DNA of 64,000 bases from Azorinus chamasolen (lineage: Eukaryota; Mollusca; Bivalvia; Cardiida; Solecurtidae), in assembly GCA_963576725.1 (NCBI GenBank), contig OY755252.1, positions 44,679,552 to 44,743,551 of the forward strand, in the 5' to 3' direction. The first letter of the stretch is position 1, and each line of letters starts with the position of its first letter. Position numbers and translations under genes: made by a program. This document shows, in pieces, positions 20,300-30,733 of this stretch. The notes under the pieces are model-generated. The model ran no database searches. It saw only the letters and a list, made by a program, of their open reading frames with translations, and was not told where the DNA came from.

Positions 20300-20504
20300 C
20301 AGTAGAACCCCTCTAAATCGGACTTGAATTAAGTATAAATATCGGTCTTGGAGACAGATGGCAGCTTAATGCAGGGTGACAGTCGGACAGAAAGCTCCTC
20401 TATGAGCTTTCTGCGTGTCTTTCAACCTGCATTAAGCAGCCACCTGCCTAAAAGTATATCTAAAGGCTTCTCTACTAGAATTCCGGTTTAGAAGGGTTTT
20501 ACTT
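20300..20504. mobile_element. P3 MITE just downstream of the EF-hand stop codon
   Basis: CAGTAGAACCCCTCTAAATC...CGGTTTAGAAGGGTTTTACT. Palindrome 20357-20448 has arms GGCAGCTTAATGCAGGGTGA / CAACCTGCATTAAGCAGCC around GAAAGCTCCTCTATGAGCTTTC. Confidence 0.9.
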
Positions 20505-20594
20505 TAATCCAGATTTTGCTCAAAATGTTTGAACGAAGTGAACGGATATTTTTTATCACATTTATATTAACTCTTCACCAGATATAGACACATT

Positions 20595-20845
20595 GTACGC
20601 ATATGCAAACAGAGTAGTAGACCCAGGGTCTACTCTGTTTGCTTATGACGTAACATAGTTTTACGCATTTGCAAAAGTAAATCACGATCAGACAGTTCCA
20701 GTAGGAGCTGTCTGATCAGGTTCTACTCTCTTTGCTTATGACGTAATATAAAGAAACATTTTTACACATTTGCAAACAGGATATACCCAGATCAGACAGC
20801 TCCTGCAGGTGCTATCTGATAAGGGTCTATCGATACTGATTTCTT
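20595..20845. repeat. three tandem T1 hairpins, period about 90-110 bp
   Basis: Three units each start ACGCATWTGCAAA. The first has a collapsed hairpin (TAGACCCAGGGTCTA), the second has GACAGTTCCAGTAGGAGCTGTC and the third GACAGCTCCTGCAGGTGCTATC. The flank CTTATGACGTAA is shared by units 1 and 2. Confidence 0.8.
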
Positions 20846-20984
20846 CCTAATATAGATTGATTCTATTGTTCCTGTCGTGGCCAAAATACTCCTATTTTCG
20901 CATGCCTTTGTAGAAACAACGTGTCTAGTTTTAAAAGGTGTTTTAATGTTTATATCGAAGTCCGATCTGGATACAACCTACATG

Positions 20985-21589
20985 TCGTACTTAACCATTT
21001 ACTCCATAAATACGTCATAATTATATTACGTCATACATTACGTCATACATTTACTCCATAAATACGCCTTTCTACGCGTTTGTAAACAGAATAGACCCAG
21101 ATCAGACGGCTCCTATAGGCATATTTGCTTAAACAGTTGAACTTCGATATCTCGAACTTCAAGGGACTATACAAATTAGTTCGAGGTAACAGAAGTTCGA
21201 GTTATCCGATTTCTAATCTTAACAATGTCTCGAATTCACAGCTTAATACAGATCTAAAGTAATGCTGAAAGCTCCTGTAGGATTTTCAGCATTACTTTAT
21301 ACCTGTATTAAGCTATCACACGTGTTTCTAGATATCTGTAGCGATACATTTTAGAGCAATTCTGTATTATAAGTTTAAGAAGGACTGAACTTTTTGTTCG
21401 AGTTATCACGAAGTTCGAGTTATCCGAGTTTGAGATATCGAAGATCAACTGTAATACAATACAGATCTGATTGTATAGTTGCTGCAATGGCCAACATATC
21501 CTGTGTCTATATAAAAATAATAAATCTATTGCTATTCATGTTGTAATTATTTCGTTCATAAAATTTATATTCATGGAGGAAAGGTTTAA
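20985..21589. mobile_element. T1 MITE interrupted by P5 element
   Basis: The left half (ACTCCATAAATACGCCTTTC...GACGGCTCCTATAGG) ends at about 21120. The right half resumes at 21452 (ACAGATCTGATTGTATAGTT) and ends GGAGGAAAGG-TTTAA. A block with ACGTCATACATTTACTCC is repeated at the left. Confidence 0.75.
21134..21451. mobile_element. P5 Tigger-like MITE nested in T1
   Basis: CAGTTGAACTTCGATATCTC...GATATCGAAGATCAACTG. Palindrome 21241-21314: AATACAGATCTAAAGTAATG / CATTACTTTATACCTGTATT around GAAAGCTCCTGTAGGATTTTC. Confidence 0.9.
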
Positions 21590-22154
21590 TCAAGCTACAT
21601 GATTAAATATGTTCTGTGAGTTGTGTCTCAGCACCATAATTATGTAAATCAACACTGTTCTCGTAAGTTAATCTATGTGTTCTACGAAATCCGATCATGA
21701 TTTATAGTACTTAATTCACCCGGTTATATTTTTATTTATTTTTTATTAATAAGATTATGTTTTGTAATGACAGAACAGAACAGAACATATATTTATTCAA
21801 CGTGTACAACCATGTACATTGTTGTTACAAACAAACATACATAACACATGTCACATAGGTCAAATGAGCCTTAAGACTGACTAATAGTAATGACAGACAC
21901 AGTGAATTTAATTACAAGCAAAATTATTACATAAAGGAAAATTGACAATTTAGTTGAGTATTATAATTCCTGACTATTCGGGTTTGAGATGACAGTCAGA
22001 CTTACATATAAGCGTTATATAAATAGTTATATTATAAATATGGTTGTCCGAACATTCCCGAAGTATCCTTCGGAAATATTCGGACGGACAAATTGTGCAT
22101 CGGATAAATTACGGAGTTGGTCGATGATCGTAATACTATGTTATATCGGATGCC
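21590..22154. other. no gene; AT-rich, one short simple repeat
   Basis: GACAGAACAGAACAGAACATATATTTATTC at about 21770 looks like the tail of an old retroposon, but nothing more can be identified. Confidence 0.4.
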
Positions 22155-22406
22155 TTAACCCTTTACTCCATGAACACATCTATCAACACCTTTGCAAATA
22201 CAGCAGACCAGATAAGACGGCTCATATAGGAGCTGCCTAATAAGGGTCTGCTGACTCTGCTCTGTGTGTTTATGACTAGATATAGACATGATTCTACATT
22301 TTCTGTCATGACCAACTAGTTATGTGTTCATGTGCCATATTTAGAATTAATCTAATATTTATGACGTCATTATATCTGACATGAATATTCATGGAGCAAT
22401 GGGTTA
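22155..22406. mobile_element. T1 TTAA MITE, nearly complete
   Basis: TTAACCCTTTACTCCATGAA...GAATATTCATGGAGCAATGGG-TTAA. The hairpin is GACGGCTCATATAGGAGCTGCC; the middle holds GATTCTACATTTTCTGTCAT and TTATGACGTCATTATATC. Confidence 0.9.
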
Positions 22407-22508
22407 AGCGAGTAAAGCAACAATAAGCTGAGGGGTATTGTGTGACAGAGGTCCAGATAAGATGTGTAATTTAAAATATTTTCAAGTATAACTTCTTTAT
22501 TTCCCCAA

Positions 22509-22587
22509 TGAAACCCTATGTTGTGACCGCTCTTTAGAGGCGTCTCTTGGAGACGATTCTAAAGAGTGGTCACAACATAGGGTTTCG
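22509..22587. repeat. 79-bp near-perfect palindrome, unique type
   Basis: GAAACCCTATGTTGTGACC...GGCGTCTC and GAGACGATTCTAAAGAG...GTTTC pair with about two mismatches and a 3-bp centre (TTG). The flanks TTTATTTCCCCAAT / GTGGAGAAATGATG pair weakly. Part of one arm recurs at 2530-2575. Confidence 0.9.
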
Positions 22588-23118
22588 TGGAGAAATGATG
22601 ATTTTAGTATTTGAGTACGCACCGTTATCTGTAGTTCTGGCGGACCTGCTAAGCATTCATGTATTTGGGTAAGTTACTCGAATACAGTTGTCTTGGCAAC
22701 CTTTGATTATGTCGGTTGTATTAGATGGTTGGGTTGTGTTTATTTAGTCAGAAATACTGATTTTCTCGATGTTACGTAAACAATTATCAACGCAGTTTAT
22801 TGAACTGGGACAAAATAATGTGTATTTTTGGGAGTTGCAAACAGTGTAGATCTAGACCAGTCTGATTCGGGTTGACATTATTTGTAGAAATGGATAAAAG
22901 CTACATATGCTGAAATATATCAATCAGATATAAAGATACTGATCCGACGCCATGTTTTAAATATGGCGATTGATTTGATTCAACACTGTCTGCAAAACCC
23001 AGAACATGTTCTCATGCCTGCCCAGGTCATTAATGCCATACACTTTCTAATAATTAATGTCGTTCCTTCTCAGATGCAAATATATATATATTGTTTTCTA
23101 TATATCACTTGTATTTTA
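22588..23118. other. no feature recognised apart from a T1 hairpin scrap
   Basis: TTGCAAACAGTGTAGATCTAGACC at about 22835 is a hairpin-arm remnant. The rest is unassigned. Confidence 0.4.
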
Positions 23119-23275
23119 TCTCACCTACATGTACCTTGTATATTGGTTTAACATGTGTGTTTGTTTTCTCACCTACCTGGTATATTGGTTTAACATGCGT
23201 GTTTGTTTACTCACCTACCTTGCATATTATTATTATTATTGGTTGAACATGCGTGTTTGTTTACTCACATTCTCC
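23119..23275. repeat. three-copy tandem repeat, about 42-55 bp
   Basis: CTCACCTAC...GTATATTGGTTTAACATGYG + TGTTTGTTT repeats three times; the third unit has a (TTA)n expansion (TATTATTATTATTATTGG). Confidence 0.85.
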
Positions 23276-23345
23276 TTTGAATGTTCAATATTCAAAGTGG
23301 AATGACCAACCAGTGTTTAACGATGAAGTCCAGTCACATCGAAAT
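23275..23345. mobile_element. fragment related to repeats at 51430 and 51790
   Basis: TTGAATGTTCAATATTCAAAGTGGAATGACC matches the left part of two elements at 51.4-52.0 kb. Confidence 0.5.
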
Positions 23346-23420
23346 GGTATAAGTTGCTAGAGGATATAGAATGACATACAGTTCATACCCTGAACAGAGA
23401 GCTTCTGAAGATGTCATCTG

Positions 23421-23836
23421 CACTTGAACTTCGATATCTCGAACTCCGATACATCGAGCACTGTGTTAATTATTTGGTATTTAGAGCAGGTGGCTGCTTA
23501 AAGCAAGGTGAAAGTAAAACAGAACGCTCTCATAGGAGCGTTCTGTTTTACTTTCACCTTGCTTTAAGCAGCCACCTGCCTTTAACACAAAATAATTGAA
23601 GTAATTTAGTGGTCGTTATAGAGCGTTTTTACTGTAGATATATATTCTAAAACGTATCACTACGCATATCTAGAAACACGTGTGACATCTTAATACAGGA
23701 GCTTTCAGAATTACTTTAGACCTGCATCAAGCTGTGACCTTAAAATTATCCAGATCAGTAATACGATAACTCGAATTTCTGTTATCGCGAACTATTTTAA
23801 TGGTCCCTTGAAGTTCGAGATATCGAAGTTCAACTG
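23421..23836. mobile_element. P5 MITE carrying a nested P2 element
   Basis: The outer ends are CACTTGAACTTCGATATCTC and ATATCGAAGTTCAACTG. From about 23460 to 23636 it holds a P2 body with palindrome 23485-23582 (centre ACGCTCTCATAGGAGCGT) and right end TTTTTACTG. The P2 left end is missing, replaced by P5-like CCGATACATCGAGCACTG. Confidence 0.8.
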
Positions 23837-23911
23837 TATTTGCAAATGCCAGTCACACTTGTTCCTCGCATTATAAGAGTTCATCTACGTTTTGTTAAGG
23901 CTGAAATTGAG

Positions 23912-24041
23912 TATTGCAAGTGGTTAAATTGTGTATCGCAAATGGTTAATTGTGTATTGAAATGTTTAAATTGTGTATTGAAAATGTTTAAATTGTGTAT
24001 TGAAAAGTTTAATATTGCAAATAATTCAGTTGTGTATTGCA
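23912..24041. repeat. degenerate tandem repeat, about 22-25 bp unit
   Basis: The unit GTATTGAAAATGTTTAAATT + GT repeats five to six times with drift. Confidence 0.85.
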
Positions 24042-24206
24042 ACATGTTCTTGATTCACGGTAAGAGGGAAGAGCTGAATATTTGAAAATACTGTTATTCT
24101 GTCTTCTATACTCGCCAAGCCCATATGTTCTAAACGTCTGTCTGATATCATTCTCAAGCACCCATGTTTCCAAATACGTAAACATGCGTATTTGCATAGT
24201 AAAGGG

Positions 24207-24451
24207 TTATCCCTTTCCTCCATAAATACGCCTTTCTACGCCTTTGCAAACAGAGTAGACACGTGTCAAACGTCGCCTAGGTCGTCTGATCAGCGTCTGC
24301 TCTGTTTGCTTATGTAATTATATAGATCTGATTCTACAGTTTCTAATGAGGCCAAATGTTTTAGTATCCATGTGCCATTGTAAGAAATAGTCTAATTGAT
24401 ATTCATGACGTCATCATGTTTCTCATAAATATTTATGGGGTAAAGGGTTAA
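24207..24451. mobile_element. T1 TTAA MITE, complete; inserted in a P1/P2 end
   Basis: TTAT-CCCTTTCCTCCATAAA...TATGGGGTAAAGGG-TTAA. The hairpin centre is CGTCGCCTAGGTCGTC. The sequence right after the TTAA is GACAGGTTTTACTG, the inner part of a pogo-type terminal repeat. Confidence 0.85.
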
Positions 24452-24494
24452 GACAGGTTTTACTGTTGTTCTTGAGCACGTAAAGACCCATTTG

Positions 24495-24735
24495 TATAGT
24501 TGACTCTTTACTCAATGAATACTTATGTAAGAAATAATGACACCTTGAATATTAATTAGACTATTAGTTATAGTAGCACAAGCACACATGAACTTTTAGC
24601 CATGGCAGAAACTGTAAAATCATATCTATGCTACATTGTAAGCATACAGAGCTAACCCTGGTCAGACGGTTCCTATAAAAAGCCGTCTGATCTGGGCCCA
24701 CTCTGTTTGCGTAGAAATTTATGGAGTAAATCCAT
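24495..24735. mobile_element. T1 MITE, reverse orientation
   Basis: ACTCTTTACTCAATGAATAC...AAATTTATGGAGTAAATCC; hairpin GTCAGACGGTTCCTATAAAA with arm GCCGTCTGATC. Confidence 0.75.
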
Positions 24736-24794
24736 AAAATCCACATACATTAATTCAGTTAAGCAGTAATACAAAAAAACTAATATAATCTTTC

Positions 24795-24905
24795 TTTATA
24801 GCTTTTTTATCCTGCATTAATCTATCACCTATTTTAAAAATTAAAAAACAACAACAACACTACTCTTCTTTTCTATTGTCGTATTAGCACGGCTTTACTG
24901 TGCGT
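24795..24905. mobile_element. P6 right-half fragment
   Basis: ATCCTGCATTAATCTATCACC...CGTATTAGCACGGCTTTACTG. Confidence 0.6.
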
Positions 24906-25367
24906 GCTGTGTTTATTTCCTTCTAGGAAATTGCAGACTGTGGACGGAAATTACATCTACCCTCTATCATACCTACTTCTCACCTATCTTATTTTTTACA
25001 CTTATCTATGACGACCCTTTCGCGTTTATGGCGCATTGATGAAGTGAAGGGTAAACTGGTTATACTCAACAGATAAACATTCTCAAATGACAAACGTAAC
25101 TGACGTCCTGAAGTAGCGTCCTGGTCAATGTATGCACTGTTGGCTTAAGGAGTATTACACATCTGATATTACAATTTTTGCCCGGGCGAAAATCGTCTGT
25201 TTTCATATTATATTTATGAAATTTGCATTCAAAAAGTAATTAGTTTTAATACGAATATTCATTAGATATAAAGTTAAACAATCCAATGCTGACATACATA
25301 TTTATATGTGCACAACATATCTTAAATAACTCCTACCGGCTAATACTTTTACATAATAAATACACAT
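24906..25367. other. no feature recognised
   Basis: No palindrome, terminal repeat or coding pattern seen. Confidence 0.5.
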
Positions 25368-25610
25368 TTTAACGCCGTTTAACGCATTTTGGCGGATTTA
25401 AACGTAATTTAATGCATTTGCACATAGGGTAGACCCAGACCAGACGACTCCAGTATCAGGATGTGCTCTGTGAGTTGATGAAATAATATAGACCATATTC
25501 TGCAGCACCTGACATGGCCAACTATTTACTTGTTCATTGGCCTTTGCCAACAAGCAGCTAATTAATAGTCATCTCTTACATGAATAATCCTCATGTATGT
25601 AGTTGTCAAC
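25368..25610. mobile_element. T1 MITE, degraded
   Basis: TTGCACATAGGGTAGACCCAG and GATGTGCTCTGTGAGTTGATG flank a collapsed hairpin. The left flank has AACG(C/T)(C/A)(G/T)TTTAACGCATTTTGG-type repeats. Confidence 0.55.
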
Positions 25611-25679
25611 AGGCAAATGCCATTCATTGACACCATACGCTACTATTGGTAGAGTAAAAAAGTCGATACCGTAAACACA

Positions 25680-26110
25680 TGTTGATGTCAACAATGGAAT
25701 ATATTTTATCCTTCACATATATACATGTACTTTAATAGTAAACAATTCGATATCGGAACCCCAATTTGATGTCAATAGATGAATATCCTTTATTGACAAC
25801 ACATAGACGTCAAGATTAAAATGTTTAAATCGTAAGCAAATTTGTATGTCAATACTTAATTGTCCATCATTGCCAACATATATAGGTAATAATAGTAAAT
25901 ACATATCTGATGTCAACAGTACACTATTCTTCATTGATAACTTGCATAGACACTGGTAATAGACTGTCCCTATCGGTATATGCATTTAGATTTCTCTAAT
26001 ACATTTTCCTTAATCCTCAACCAACATAAACTTAATCAATATTGGATTCTTTAGTAGTACCTTCGGTCGGAATACCTTGACATCCTCACTTGATAACCCA
26101 TATACACTGC
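25680..26110. repeat. degenerate tandem repeat, unit about 70-85 bp
   Basis: TGATGTCAACAGTACACTAT...TTCATTGATAAC and its variants recur about four times (near 25683, 25767, 25846, 25910). Confidence 0.55.
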
Positions 26111-26127
26111 CCATTATTGACATATGC

Positions 26128-26335
26128 AGTGGAACTTCAGTATCACGAACTCAGATAACTCCATTTTCTATATGACGTGAGTTAAAAGTTAGGTCCCTTC
26201 CAAAGTTTATAATACAGAATTGTTCTAAATTTGTCCCTTGTACATATCTATAAAGACACGCGAGAGCTTGCCGCAGGTCGCGAGTAATCCTGAACGTTCA
26301 GCATTGTTTGCGACCTGCATTAAGCTGTCAAATCG
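26128..26335. mobile_element. P5 MITE, right end missing
   Basis: CAGTGGAACTTCAGTATCACG; the middle is AGCTTGCCGCAGGTCGCGAG...TGCGACCTGCATTAAGCTGTC. The sequence after 26335 is unrelated. Confidence 0.65.
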
Positions 26336-26524
26336 AGAAAGTTTCCAGGTTAGAAAAAAGATGAGAGCGAGGTTCCAATGTACATATTTTGATGCCAGTG
26401 AAGAATCATCCTCAAAAAGACAGTACACCTAGTGATATAGCCTCAAACAGTAAACCATGTTCTATCGGCAAAGCACATTATTTGTTCTCTTCTTTTGTTT
26501 GTATATTTTGTAGCACGAGGTTCA

Positions 26525-26730
26525 GTAAAACTTCTCTAAAGCGGACGTTAAAATCAGTATCAATATCAGTCTTTATGACAGGTGACACATAAATCCAGGA
26601 TTAAAGCCATGCAGAAAATCCAAATTGGGATTTGCTGCTTGACTTTCACCCTGCATTGAGCAGTGACCTGTTGAATATGACCTATTGTTCTATATTAACA
26701 ACCCGGTGTAAAGGGGTTTTACTATATTTG
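26525..26730. mobile_element. P3 MITE
   Basis: CAGTAAAACTTCTCTAAAGCG...GGTGTAAAGGGGTTTTACTA. The hairpin centre is AAATCCAAATTGGGATTT, unlike the usual core. Confidence 0.75.
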
Positions 26731-26814
26731 AAATGGGAATTATACTCTCTAGAGTACCATGCTAATTTTATGTATGACTCCGCATGTGTCAACAATGTTG
26801 TCTAACAGTTCATA

Positions 26815-27004
26815 CAGTAAAACCTCTCTATAACGGCCACTAAAGTAATTTGTGTTAAAGGCAGGTGGTTGCTTAAAACAAGGTGAAAGTAAAACAGAAC
26901 GCTCCTAACCCTAACCGTGCACTTTCACCTTGCTTTAAGCAGCCACCTGCCCTAAATACCATCTAATTAACACAATTTAGTGGCCGTTATAGAGAGTTTT
27001 ACTG
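26815..27004. mobile_element. P2 MITE with telomere-like filler at the palindrome centre
   Basis: The ends are intact: CAGTAAAACCTCTCTATAAC and ATAGAGAGTTTTACTG. The left arm reaches AACAGAACGCTCCTA, but the rest of the centre is replaced by ACCCTAACCGTGC before CACTTTCACCTTGC resumes the right arm. CCTAACCCTAACC is two units of the animal telomere repeat. Confidence 0.92.
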
Positions 27005-27049
27005 TATATAAAAACATTTCTTAAAATACAGCTTACTTACCCCTTTGGA

Positions 27050-27180
27050 AATGGGACTCGGTTATAATGGTGTTTAAAAATAGTATAGACCCAGACAACA
27101 GGGCCCCTAAAGGAACCATTGGATCATGGAACCCTTTGATCATGGAACCCTTTGATCATGGTCTGCAATGTTTGTCATTC
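27050..27180. mobile_element. T4-like hairpin remnant with 16-bp tandem units
   Basis: TAGTATAGACCCAGACAACAGG...GGTCTGCAATGTTTGTC are the arms. Between them three 16-bp units (GGAACCCTTTGATCAT type) lie at 27112-27159, the last two exact. Confidence 0.7.
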
Positions 27181-27387
27181 AAACTCATCTTGCCAATGTA
27201 CGCATTTTCTACTGAATTGACTCCATAGTTAAGCACTGACAGACCATTCCATTTTACATATTCAGTATTTGAAATATTGATTCATTCTGTTCAACTTTGA
27301 CATGTTAAGTGAGGAGTATATTGAAATAAGAAGACATGTCTACATGTAGCTGTTTATCAGAAACGCCTCTTTAAAGTGACTGCTTCG

Positions 27388-27638
27388 TTAACCCTTTCTA
27401 TGGTCTTTATTTTTCCAAATTTCTATACCTACTGAATATTCATGGACAAAACGGTTATAATGAAACATGAAAGGTGGATTATTGTAGCCAGTTTAGAAAG
27501 TAAAGAAACATATCTTTCAAGTTCCATAAGCAAACACAGCAGAACCTAATCAGGCGGCTCCTAAAGGAGCCGTCTGACCTGGGTCTGGTCTCTTTTTAGA
27601 CGCATGGAAAGGCGGTTAAATATGAGAGAAAGAGTTAG
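27388..27638. mobile_element. T1b TTAA MITE
   Basis: TTAACCCTTTCTATGG...GAGAAAGAG-TTAG. The palindrome CAGGCGGCTCC / GGAGCCGTCTG has centre TAA; the inner AAAATGAAACATGAAAGGTG matches 840-1083. Confidence 0.85.
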
Positions 27639-27649
27639 GAATTATAGAG

Positions 27650-27915
27650 ACCAGCTGGATATGCTACAGAAGTGATGCAACAAGTTCTCTTTTGAGCTTT
27701 CTGTATTGCTTTTCCCTGCATCAAGCTGTCATTTGGCTTTACCCATTGCGCGACGACACTGGTGCTCTGTTTGCTTATGGAATTCGAAATATGTTTCATT
27801 TGTTTCTAAAATGGCTACAATTATCCACATTTGATATTCAGTTATACTTATCCTGTCCATGATTATTCAGTAGGTACCGACATTTGGAATAAACACGGAG
27901 CATGGAAAGGATTTA
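27650..27915. mobile_element. P1 fragment followed by T1b half
   Basis: TGCATCAAGCTGTCATTTGGC (P1 right arm) is followed by GGTGCTCTGTTTGCTTATGG...CATGGAAAGGATTTAAG (T1b, reverse). Confidence 0.55.
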
Positions 27916-28034
27916 AGAAGACACCAAATAAAGGTTTATAAAAGGATAGGAATTAACTATTAACCTGATTATGACGCCTTTTGACCCTTTTAAGACATAA
28001 TATACCCGCATCAGACGACTCGTATAGAAGCCGT

Positions 28035-28190
28035 CTGAACGTGATTGCTCAATGCAGGGCAAAAGTAATACAGAAAGCTCCTATAGGAGCTTTCTGTATT
28101 TCATTTGACCTGCATTAAGCTACCACCTGTCTTACAAGCCCATAATTAGACGTTGTTTGAATGGCCGCTGAAGAGATGTTCTACTGTACT
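28035..28190. mobile_element. P1 MITE, left end lost
   Basis: The palindrome GGCAAAAGTAATACAGAAAG / CTTTCTGTATTTCATTTGACC is centred on GCTCCTATAGGAGC. The right end GATGTTCTACTG is present. The left flank is a T1 hairpin piece. Confidence 0.75.
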
Positions 28191-28374
28191 GTTAAGTCAT
28201 AGCTCATATCAGCGAATTGCTCAGATGAATAGATAAGTATGTATATACATAACAATGCGTGTGAAAATAAATTAATTCACAATGATATGATTGATTTGTA
28301 CTTTATGCGCACCAATGTTGCACCATGTCTTGTCTCAGAAGACTGTTCAATGACTATATTTTAGTTTCGTTGCA

Positions 28375-28610
28375 ACAATTTACTCCTGTTGACGATTTTG
28401 CAAACAGATTCGACCCAGATCAGACGGTTCAGTTTGGAATTATCTGACCAGGGTCTGTTTTTGTTGCTGATGAAATAATATAGATCAGAGTGTACCGTTT
28501 CTGCCATGGCCAAAACGTTCTTCAGTTCATTTGTCATTATAAAAAGTCCCATAATCAATATTCATGATGGCATTGTTTCTTACATGAATATTCATGAGAT
28601 AGAGAGTTAA
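28375..28610. mobile_element. T1 TTAA MITE
   Basis: TTTACTCCTGTTGACGATTTTGC...ATTCATGAGATAGAGAG-TTAA. The hairpin is decayed at the centre (GACGGTTCAGTTTGGAATTATC). Confidence 0.75.
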
Positions 28611-28740
28611 TGGTGTTACGGAAAATGATCATTGCGACATTTTCAAGGGGATCACACGTATACTAGAACTCAAACAAGTGACCAAACAGCACCCACATTA
28701 TGCCAACAATGGTTCGCCTACAATGGTTGCAAACTGCATA

Positions 28741-29171
28741 CAGCAGGACTTATGTTAAGCGATCATTCATTTTCTGAACATGAGAGTCTAAATCGACAGG
28801 TGGTTGATTACTGTAGGTCAATAATAATGCAAACCGTTCTAATAAGTGATATCCGCTCTACCTGCACTAAGCTAAAACATGTCTTAACCCATGTGTGCCT
28901 ACTGCCCTTTAACGAGACATGGGCACATAGTGTAGACCAATATCTTAGGGCTCCTGAAGGAGCCCTCTGATCAGGGTCTGTACTGTTTGGTGAATCCATT
29001 AATGTCAATGACATTCGTGCAAATATTTTTTTGCCGTGCTCCTTCAACATGAAAAATGGATGGGTTCCAAATGTAAGATATGGATGGGTGTCTTTAAATA
29101 ATATGAGAATAAATGGGTTAAAGACACCGACTTAGAACTTTATAAAGGGACATTTCAGACGGGTTCTACTG
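28741..29171. mobile_element. P1 MITE interrupted by a T6 element
   Basis: Left end CAGCAGGACTTATGTTAAGC, right end ACATTTCAGACGGGTTCTACTG. The P1 sequence reads through the insert: AAACATGTC-TTAA before and TTAA-AGACACCGACTTAGA after. Confidence 0.85.
28884..29121. mobile_element. T6 TTAA element nested in P1
   Basis: TTAA-CCCATGTGTGCC...GAATAAATGGG-TTAA. The hairpin AGGGCTCCTGAAGGAGCCCT has outer arms GTGTAGACCAATATC / GATCAGGGTCTGTACTG. Related sequence lies at about 40000-40165. Confidence 0.85.
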
Positions 29172-29224
29172 TACCTCAACGTACGCTGAGTTCCTTTACA
29201 GTAAATTAGTCTGCATTGTTTGTC

Positions 29225-29648
29225 CAGTAGAACCTGTCTTAAGCGCTTTATTGGACACATTGATCTTAAACCACAGGTGGTTACTTAACCCTTTCACCGC
29301 CAATGTCGCATAAATGCACCACGACAAATAGTGCAGTCCCAGATCAGACGCCGCCTTTTCAAGGCGGCGTCCGATCAGGGACTTCACTTTTTGTCTCACA
29401 CTCTATTTCCATATCTGTGCTTTATTCCTAAGAAATTTGCATTTATTTATCTCATTTCCTTAATTAACCGAATGATTTAACAAAATTGATTTGCATTCGA
29501 CAATTAGAAATTTGGCACCGAAAGTGTTAATATACGGCAAAAGCATTACAGAAGTTCTTTCTGAATTGCTTTTGACCTGCATTAAGCTACCACCTGACGT
29601 ACGGACCCATAAACCTCTTTTGATGGCCGTTTTAGAGAGGTTCTACCG
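29225..29648. mobile_element. P1 MITE interrupted by a T6 element
   Basis: CAGTAGAACCTGTCTTAAGC...AGAGAGGTTCTACCG. The interruption is in the left palindrome arm: GGTGGTTAC-TTAA | TTAA-TATACGGCAAAAGC. Confidence 0.9.
29285..29530. mobile_element. T6 TTAA element nested in P1
   Basis: TTAA-CCCTTTCACCGCC...GGCACCGAAAGTG-TTAA. The hairpin has arms CCCAGATCAGACGCCGCC / GGCGGCGTCCGATCAGGGA with centre TTTTCAA, inside ACGACAAATAGTGCAG. Confidence 0.92.
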
Positions 29649-29688
29649 TACATTGCAGCATGTCCCTCTACCTCCTATATCGTCAATA

Positions 29689-29892
29689 CAGTAAAACTTC
29701 GATTATCCGAACACTAAAATACGTATTATTATCGCTCTTTAAGATAGGTGGCAGCTTAATGCATGGTGAAAGTCATGCAGAAAGCTCCTCTAGGAGCTTT
29801 CTGCATGACTTTCACCATGCATTAAGCAGCCACCTGCCTAAAAGGGTCTAAATTCTTCTATACCGAAAATTCGAATAATCGAGGTTTTACTG
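29689..29892. mobile_element. P4 pogo-type MITE, well preserved
   Basis: CAGTAAAACTTCGATTATCC...GAATAATCGAGGTTTTACTG with TA on both sides. Palindrome 29748-29840: about 46 bp per arm with one mismatch, centred on GAAAGCTCCTCTAGGAGCTTTC. Confidence 0.95.
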
Positions 29893-30010
29893 TATATATG
29901 CCTTGCGTATAGAAGATAACATATCCGAAGCCGAAGAACAGTACACTTTAATTCTAGGAATATATAGTTAGTTTTGAATATTCGCCATTTGGGGTAGAGT
30001 GGGTTGTTTG

Positions 30011-30350
30011 TAACCCTTTCCGTGTTTAATATTCATGAAAAAATAATTACATCATGAATATTTATTAGCCGATTTTTATGTCCACCCCCCCCCCCCCCCC
30101 CTCCCCCAATCACAGATTGGGGCATATTTTGTTTGCTCTGTATGTACGTTGGTTGGTTTGTCTGTTTGGCAACAACTTTAACCTTCAAGACACTTTTGTC
30201 GCCATTGCACATACATACTTCAAACTTTGCGTACACGTGCAACTTATGGAGGCGAATATTTAGACTCCTTAAGGTCAAGGTCATGCTGCAAGGTCAAAGG
30301 TTATATCGGGGGCATAGTGTTTCAAAAACACATCTTGCTTTATAATACCA
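30011..30350. repeat. T1 left end, poly-C tract and unclassified dispersed repeat
   Basis: AACCCTTTCCGTGTTTAATATTCATG (T1 end) runs into a C18-20 tract at about 30082-30103. It is followed by AATCACAGATTGGGGCATATTTTG...AAGGTCAAGGTCATG...GGGGGCATAGTGTTTC, wording common in mollusc repeats. Frames of up to 83 codons here are not genes. Confidence 0.5.
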
Positions 30351-30399
30351 TATATAGACAGGAATGTTTTATATTGATATAAAGCTGTAGAACCAGGTC

Positions 30400-30525
30400 T
30401 ATTATTTTCTATACGCGAACGGAGCAGATCCTGATCAGACCCCCAAGAGACGTCTAATCTGAGTCTACATTGTTTGCAAATGTATGAAAAAGCATTTATT
30501 TGAGGGACAGAGTGAACAGATGTGC
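30400..30525. mobile_element. T1b fragment
   Basis: GCGAACGGAGCAGATCCTGATCAGAC, centre CCCCAAGAGA, then GTCTAATCTGAGTCTACATTG. Confidence 0.55.
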
Positions 30526-30733
30526 ACGTTTATCATTCATCACATCGTACAATTAATTTACTATTGTGTCCTTGTCTCCAGTGTAGATTTGCCTCAGGTC
30601 TAGCCAGTCAGTAGTTGTATTACCATATTGTCTGGCATTTGCATACCTCGCATCAACTTGTCAATGGACGTGCTCAATAAGGTTTAAAATGTTTCTCTTA
30701 GTCATGATTAACAGGCATGGCCAGAAATGGACA

